Source: Streptomyces albogriseolus
GTDB taxonomy: Bacteria; Actinomycetota; Actinomycetes; Streptomycetales; Streptomycetaceae
Direction of reading: 5' to 3'
NCBI GenBank assembly: GCA_014650475.1
Contig: BMVA01000018.1
Span: forward strand, 1 to 64,000
Length of the DNA stretch: 64,000 bases
The first letter of the stretch is position 1. Every line of letters starts with the position of its first letter. The translations under genes and the position numbers were made by a program. Positions 60,265 to 64,000 of this stretch are shown here, piece after piece. The notes under the pieces are model-generated. The model searched no databases and was not told where the DNA came from. It saw only the letters and a program-made list of their open reading frames with translations.

Positions 60265-61935
60265 CTACTTGAAGGACGCCTCGGCGAAGACTTCCTGCGT
60301 CAGCGGCGACACGTTCGGCGGGTTGACGTTCTTGCCGAAGGCGATGGCCGGCGGGGACGACGAGATCGGGACGCCGGGCAGGTAGTCCATGATGACCTCG
60401 TTGGCCTTCTGGTAGGCCGCGGTGCGCTCCTCGGCCTTGCCCATCTTCGAGCCGGCGTTCACCGCGTCGAAGACCTTCTTGTCCTTGAAGCCCCACTGCT
60501 TGTCGAACCCGGCGAACCAGGTGCCGATGAAGTTGTAGCCGTCGTTGAAGTCACCGGTCCAGCCCAGCATGTGCAGGGCGCAGGAGCCGGCCTCGGTGGC
60601 GTCCAGGTAGTCCGGGGCCCACTTCATGGCCTTCGGCTTGACCTTGATGCCGGCCTTCTCCAGGTCGGCCTTCATCAGCTCGAACAGGTCCTGCGGGGCA
60701 GGCATGTACGGGCGGGTGACCTCGGTCGGGTAGCAGAACTCGATGGTCAGGTTCTGCGCGCCGGCCTTCTTCAGCAGCGCCTTGGCCGCGGCGGGGTCGT
60801 GCGGGTACTGCTTGACGTTCTTGGAGTAGCCCTCGATGGTGTCCGGCATGAACTGGTCGGCCACCTTGCCGCCCTCGGGCAGCTGGGTCTTGACCAGGTT
60901 CTCCTTGTCGATCGCCTGCGCGATCGCCTGGCGGACCTCCTTCTTCTTGAGGGCCGGGTTCGCCGACTGGCTCATGCCCACGTAGAAGAGGTTGAAGACA
61001 CCACGGGTCGGGACGACGTAGCCCTGGTCCTCGAGGGTCTTGACGTCGGCCGGGGCGACGAGGTCGTAGCCGTCGATGTCACCGGCCTGGAGCGCCTGGC
61101 GGCGGCCCTCCTCGGTGTCGATCGTGCGGAAGACCAGGTTCTTGATCTTGGCCTTCTCGCCCCAGTAGTCGTCGAAGCGCTCAAGGGTGACTTCCTTGTT
61201 GCCCTTGTTCCACTTGACGATCTTGTACGGGCCGGTGCCGGCGACCGTGCCGGCCTCCTGGCTGTACTTGGGGTACGTGATGGCGTCGCCCTTGGCGGTC
61301 GCCTCCTGCTTCTCGTACTCCTTGATCGCCTTCGGCGAGTGGATGGCGAGGGCGTTCAGCGAGAAGCCGCCGGGGAGGTTCGCGGAGGGCTGCTTGACCT
61401 CGATGACGGCGGTGTTCTCGTCCTTCGCGGTGCAGCTCTTGTAGTTCGCCTCGGGCGTCTCCGGGTCCTCGTTCTTCGCGAACCCGCCCATGATGGTCTG
61501 CCAGTAGTAGGAGACCGCGCTCGACTGGTAGGTGCCCTTCCAGTTGAACCAGTGGTCGTAGTTGGCGCAGACCGCGGCGGCGTTGAACGCCTCGCCGTCG
61601 TGGAACTTCACGCCCTTGCGGAGGTTGAAGGTCCAGACGGTGCCCGCGTCGTTGCTCGACCAGGTCTCGGCGAGGCCGCCGACCAGCTTGGTGCCGCCCG
61701 ACTCGTGCTCGAGGAGGGCCTCGAACGCCTGGCGGGTCACGCGGAAGGTTTCACCGTCACTCGCGAGGGCAGGGTCCAGGGATCCCGGGTCGCCCGCACC
61801 GGCGAACACGAAGGTGTCCTTCTTGCCGCCGCTCTCGTTGTCGCTGTCCCGCTCGCTGGCGCAGCCCGTGGCGATCAGGCCGACCGCGACCGCGGCCGTG
61901 ATCGCCCGAGCGGCTCGGGTCTTGAATATGCGCAT
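60265..61935 (-). CDS. oppA: Oligopeptide ABC transporter substrate-binding lipoprotein, OppA/DppA type
   Basis: 556 residues. Lipoprotein signal with lipobox LIATGC, then the SBP_bac_5 fold: GAGDPGSLDPALASDGETFR, RVTRQAFEALLEHESGGTKL, AETWSSNDAGTVWTFNLRKG, VKFHDGEAFNAAAV and VRQAIAQAIDKENLVKTQLP. Anchored outside the membrane, it binds peptides and hands them to OppBC. First gene of the operon, ATG at 61935 with GGAG 10 bases upstream. A -10-like TAGTGT lies at 61989-61984. Confidence 0.94.
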   Translation of the reverse strand: MRIFKTRAARAITAAVAVGLIATGCASERDSDNESGGKKDTFVFAGAGDPGSLDPALASDGETFRVTRQAFEALLEHESGGTKLVGGLAETWSSNDAGTVWTFNLRKGVKFHDGEAFNAAAVCANYDHWFNWKGTYQSSAVSYYWQTIMGGFAKNEDPETPEANYKSCTAKDENTAVIEVKQPSANLPGGFSLNALAIHSPKAIKEYEKQEATAKGDAITYPKYSQEAGTVAGTGPYKIVKWNKGNKEVTLERFDDYWGEKAKIKNLVFRTIDTEEGRRQALQAGDIDGYDLVAPADVKTLEDQGYVVPTRGVFNLFYVGMSQSANPALKKKEVRQAIAQAIDKENLVKTQLPEGGKVADQFMPDTIEGYSKNVKQYPHDPAAAKALLKKAGAQNLTIEFCYPTEVTRPYMPAPQDLFELMKADLEKAGIKVKPKAMKWAPDYLDATEAGSCALHMLGWTGDFNDGYNFIGTWFAGFDKQWGFKDKKVFDAVNAGSKMGKAEERTAAYQKANEVIMDYLPGVPISSSPPAIAFGKNVNPPNVSPLTQEVFAEASFK

Positions 61936-62368
61936 ACTGGGGCCACTCCGGGTCCGCTATGTGGATGCATCTTGACCGGCCGAACACTACAGACGTTCGC
62001 AGTGAGTCAGGAACAGTCCGGATAGCGGTGATACCTACCTGAGATCTGAACAGTCGACATAAGGGACTGTTCCGGCATCTTCGCGCGATGATTTAACGCC
62101 CAGGACACATACGGGGGCTCCGTAAGTGCCCGTCGCAAGGCCCGGGATGACGTGAAGACGCGGTGAAACCGCAGGTGACAGGCGGTCATCGACAGGTAGC
62201 TGATCGCATCCGACGGAATCTGACGCAAAATCAGCGGCGGACGGGTCGGGACAGGAGCCGCACCGCCGCCCATTGTCCACATGCTGGACACGGTGACGCT
62301 GCGTCACCCTGCGCCGGACCAGCGGCGGCGGGGCCGCGCCGCCGCGGGCTTCGGGGAAGACGTACCGG
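61936..62368. other. Intergenic region upstream of oppA
   Basis: 433 bases between oppA and the first SseB gene, same strand. It is AT-richer than the rest near 62000-62130 and holds the oppA promoter (-10 candidate TAGTGT at 61989-61984). A perfect dyad GGTGACGC/GCGTCACC (62292-62308) and a GC-rich stem near 62321-62345 lie close to the sseB stop and probably terminate it. I see no convincing gene. Confidence 0.55.
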
Positions 62369-63151
62369 TCAGAGACGGTGCGCGGGCGGATAGCCGTAGC
62401 CCGTGGCGGGGGCCGGGGCGTGCGCCCCACGGTCGTAGAACGGGCGCGCGTTGACGCGCAGCCACATCGCCACCGGGTCGTGCTCGTCGGCCATGGCGAC
62501 GGTGGAGACCGGCAGCCCGTCGGGCACGGCGGGCAGCGACTGCCGCATCATCGCCCGCACCGACTCCACGGCGGGCGGCGAGGCGTCGTACACGTCCAGG
62601 CCGATGGCGAGGTACGGGGCGCCGAGGGCGGGCTGCACCCAGGCGCGGCGCAGCGCGCGCACGGCCGGGGTGCGGTGGGCGTTCTGCGCGAGGAGGGCGT
62701 AGAACTGCGGGATCTCGATGGCCGGTTCGGACAGCCGCAGCGGCCCGGCGGGCTGCTGGTCGAGTCCGCCGGCGATGCGGCGCAGGTCCAGCCAGGGGAT
62801 GCCGACGCCCCCGCCGGGCGCGTGCGGGTTGAGCCAGAGGCCGTAGCGGTCCGGGTAGAGCGCGCGGGCCACCTCCAGGCCGTCGACCACCTCGTACGAG
62901 CGGTTCCAGCCGCTGGCGGACAGCTCCTGGGCGGAGGTCACACAGGGCGCGTAGCCGTGCCCTTCGACCTCCATGGTCCCGTACTGGGCGTCGGGCGAGC
63001 CGGCCTGGCCGTGCCAGAGCAGCATCCAGACCCGGCCGGACGAGGGGGTGGCGAGGGCGCGCAGCAAGGCCTCGTAGGCGTCGTAACGCCCGGGCGTCAC
63101 CTGGCGCAGCATGTGCTCGACCTGTCCGGCCGCCGCGGTGCCAGCGCTCAC
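62369..63151 (-). CDS. SseB-family protein
   Basis: 260 residues. N-terminal SseB domain (QVEHMLRQVTPGRYDAYEAL then LLRALATPSSGRVWMLLWHG) and C-terminal SseB domain (GAPYLAIGLDVYDASPPAVE, VAMWLRVNARPFYDRG). Such proteins are linked to serine sensitivity in enterobacteria; in actinomycetes some are chaperone-like partners of secretion or sulfur enzymes, but no clear function is known. GTG at 63151 with GGAGG 11 bases upstream. First of two tandem paralogues. Confidence 0.85.
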   Translation of the reverse strand: MSAGTAAAGQVEHMLRQVTPGRYDAYEALLRALATPSSGRVWMLLWHGQAGSPDAQYGTMEVEGHGYAPCVTSAQELSASGWNRSYEVVDGLEVARALYPDRYGLWLNPHAPGGGVGIPWLDLRRIAGGLDQQPAGPLRLSEPAIEIPQFYALLAQNAHRTPAVRALRRAWVQPALGAPYLAIGLDVYDASPPAVESVRAMMRQSLPAVPDGLPVSTVAMADEHDPVAMWLRVNARPFYDRGAHAPAPATGYGYPPAHRL

Positions 63152-63270
63152 TTGTATCGCCCCTCCGTACAACACCCTGCCGGCCAATGCTCCTAGCTTA
63201 AGCCGACGGCCTCCGGCGGTCTGCGGTCAGTGCGCGGAAGGTGAGGGCATGCGGCGGATCGGGGGGCGCG

Positions 63271-64000
63271 TCAGGCGCGCTGGTAGAAGGGGCGGACCTT
63301 GGCGCGCAGCCAGTCGGCGACCGGGTCCTGGGCCACGTCGAGGACGACGAGGCTGACCGGCCAGCGGGCGGGGCTGCGGCCCAGGGCCCGGCCGAGGGCG
63401 TCCAGCGGCAGCGCGCGGGGGTCGCCCTCCCAGTGCAGCAGCTCCACGCCGACGAACAGCACCGGGTCGGCCGTCTCGACGGCGGCCAGGCAGCGGCGGG
63501 CGGTCGCCACCACGCCGAGGGAGTCGAACTCCTGCGAGGCCGCGGCGAGGAAGTCCACCGGGTCGTCCTGCCAGTCCGGTTCGAACAGCCGGACGCGGCC
63601 GCCGCTCGCGGGACCGTCCAGCGGGGAGCGCCCGGCCCGGCACAGGTCGGCCACCGCGGCCGGCGGCAGCGGGACGGCGACCGTGCCGCCCGGGTTGACC
63701 ACGATGCCGGCCTGCGGGGGCAGTCCGCGGGCGAACTCCACGGCGGGCGCGACGGTGCAGCCCATGTGGGAGCCGACGACCTGCCGGAACTGCTCCTCGG
63801 AGCTGAAGACCGGCACGTACGCCTGGCCGTCCAGTTCCATGGTGGGCAGGTCGAGGGGGCCGCTGTGCGGGCCGCCGCCGCTCGGCAGCGGCACCCAGAG
63901 GAAGCTGCGGCCGAGGACCTCGACGATCCGTGCTCCCGCCGAGGGGACGCCGAGGGAGGCGGAGAGCGCCTCCTCCAGTTCGTTGCCGGGCCACCCGCCG
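63271..64000 (-). CDS. Second SseB-family protein (5' end outside the window)
   Basis: Runs in from the right edge; the visible 242 codons begin GGWPGNELEEALSASLGVPS and contain the same pattern as the neighbour (YVPVFSSEEQFRQVVGSHMG, ADWLRAKVRPFYQRA at the end). The N-terminal half is more diverged from the neighbour than the C-terminal part. Same strand, 119 bases before the other SseB gene, so probably an operon. Start codon is not seen. Confidence 0.85.
   Translation of the reverse strand, partial: GGWPGNELEEALSASLGVPSAGARIVEVLGRSFLWVPLPSGGGPHSGPLDLPTMELDGQAYVPVFSSEEQFRQVVGSHMGCTVAPAVEFARGLPPQAGIVVNPGGTVAVPLPPAAVADLCRAGRSPLDGPASGGRVRLFEPDWQDDPVDFLAAASQEFDSLGVVATARRCLAAVETADPVLFVGVELLHWEGDPRALPLDALGRALGRSPARWPVSLVVLDVAQDPVADWLRAKVRPFYQRA

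Overview
The window looks like a Streptomyces chromosome core: very high GC, third-position GC bias, frequent GTG starts, and a gene order (accB, cimA, ilvE, leuB, pruA/prodh, serA, ilvC-ilvN-ilvB, two GGDEF-EAL genes, gatCAB, ligA, mnmA, cysteine desulfurase, an opp-type operon) that from memory matches S. coelicolor around SCO5535 down to SCO5476. No rRNA, tRNA, CRISPR array, transposase, integrase or plasmid/phage gene was seen.

Left part (1-10 kb): the 5' end of an acyl-CoA carboxylase beta subunit, a short-chain dehydrogenase, a radical-SAM/B12 enzyme that looks like the hopanoid C-3 methylase HpnR, a YceI protein with a promoter flanked by two palindromic repeats, a TPM-domain membrane protein, then cimA, ilvE and leuB for isoleucine/valine/leucine synthesis. 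cimA has a terminator-type leader with a possible short peptide carrying tandem Ile codons. Next (10-17 kb) come two very small genes, the proline-catabolic pair P5C dehydrogenase/proline dehydrogenase with a divergent PucR-type regulator, and a TetR/MFS efflux pair around a long inverted repeat.

Middle (17-44 kb): serA, ilvC, ilvN and ilvB, the last with a clear Ile-Leu-Val-Leu leader peptide and attenuator. Upstream on the same strand lies a membrane GGDEF protein with a degenerate EAL domain. Then a 2-hydroxyacid dehydrogenase, aldo/keto reductase, secreted sugar dehydrogenase-like lipoprotein, a large LuxR-type ATPase regulator, a GNAT/MMPL pair, a methyltransferase, the gatC-gatA-(small membrane protein)-gatB operon, and a second GGDEF-EAL protein (RmdB-like, intact EAL) that carries the only in-frame TTA (bldA) codon I found in the window.

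Right part (44-64 kb): ligA behind a short MetE-like gene, SDR and LOG-type proteins, DUF427, an alpha/beta hydrolase, mnmA, a Tat-type amidase, a cysteine desulfurase, small membrane proteins beside a FabR/DesT-like TetR regulator with a nested palindromic operator, a thioesterase and a TRIC-type channel, a five-gene peptide ABC transporter operon with hairpins after oppA and oppF, and two tandem SseB-family genes, the last cut by the window edge.

Most genes are ordinary housekeeping. The parts that deserve a second look are regulatory: the two c-di-GMP genes (TTA codon, degenerate EAL, a repeat inserted in-frame in a PAS domain), the amino-acid leaders, several long operator palindromes, and the stand-alone hpnR. 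I saw no clear new defence, mobile or biosynthetic system.
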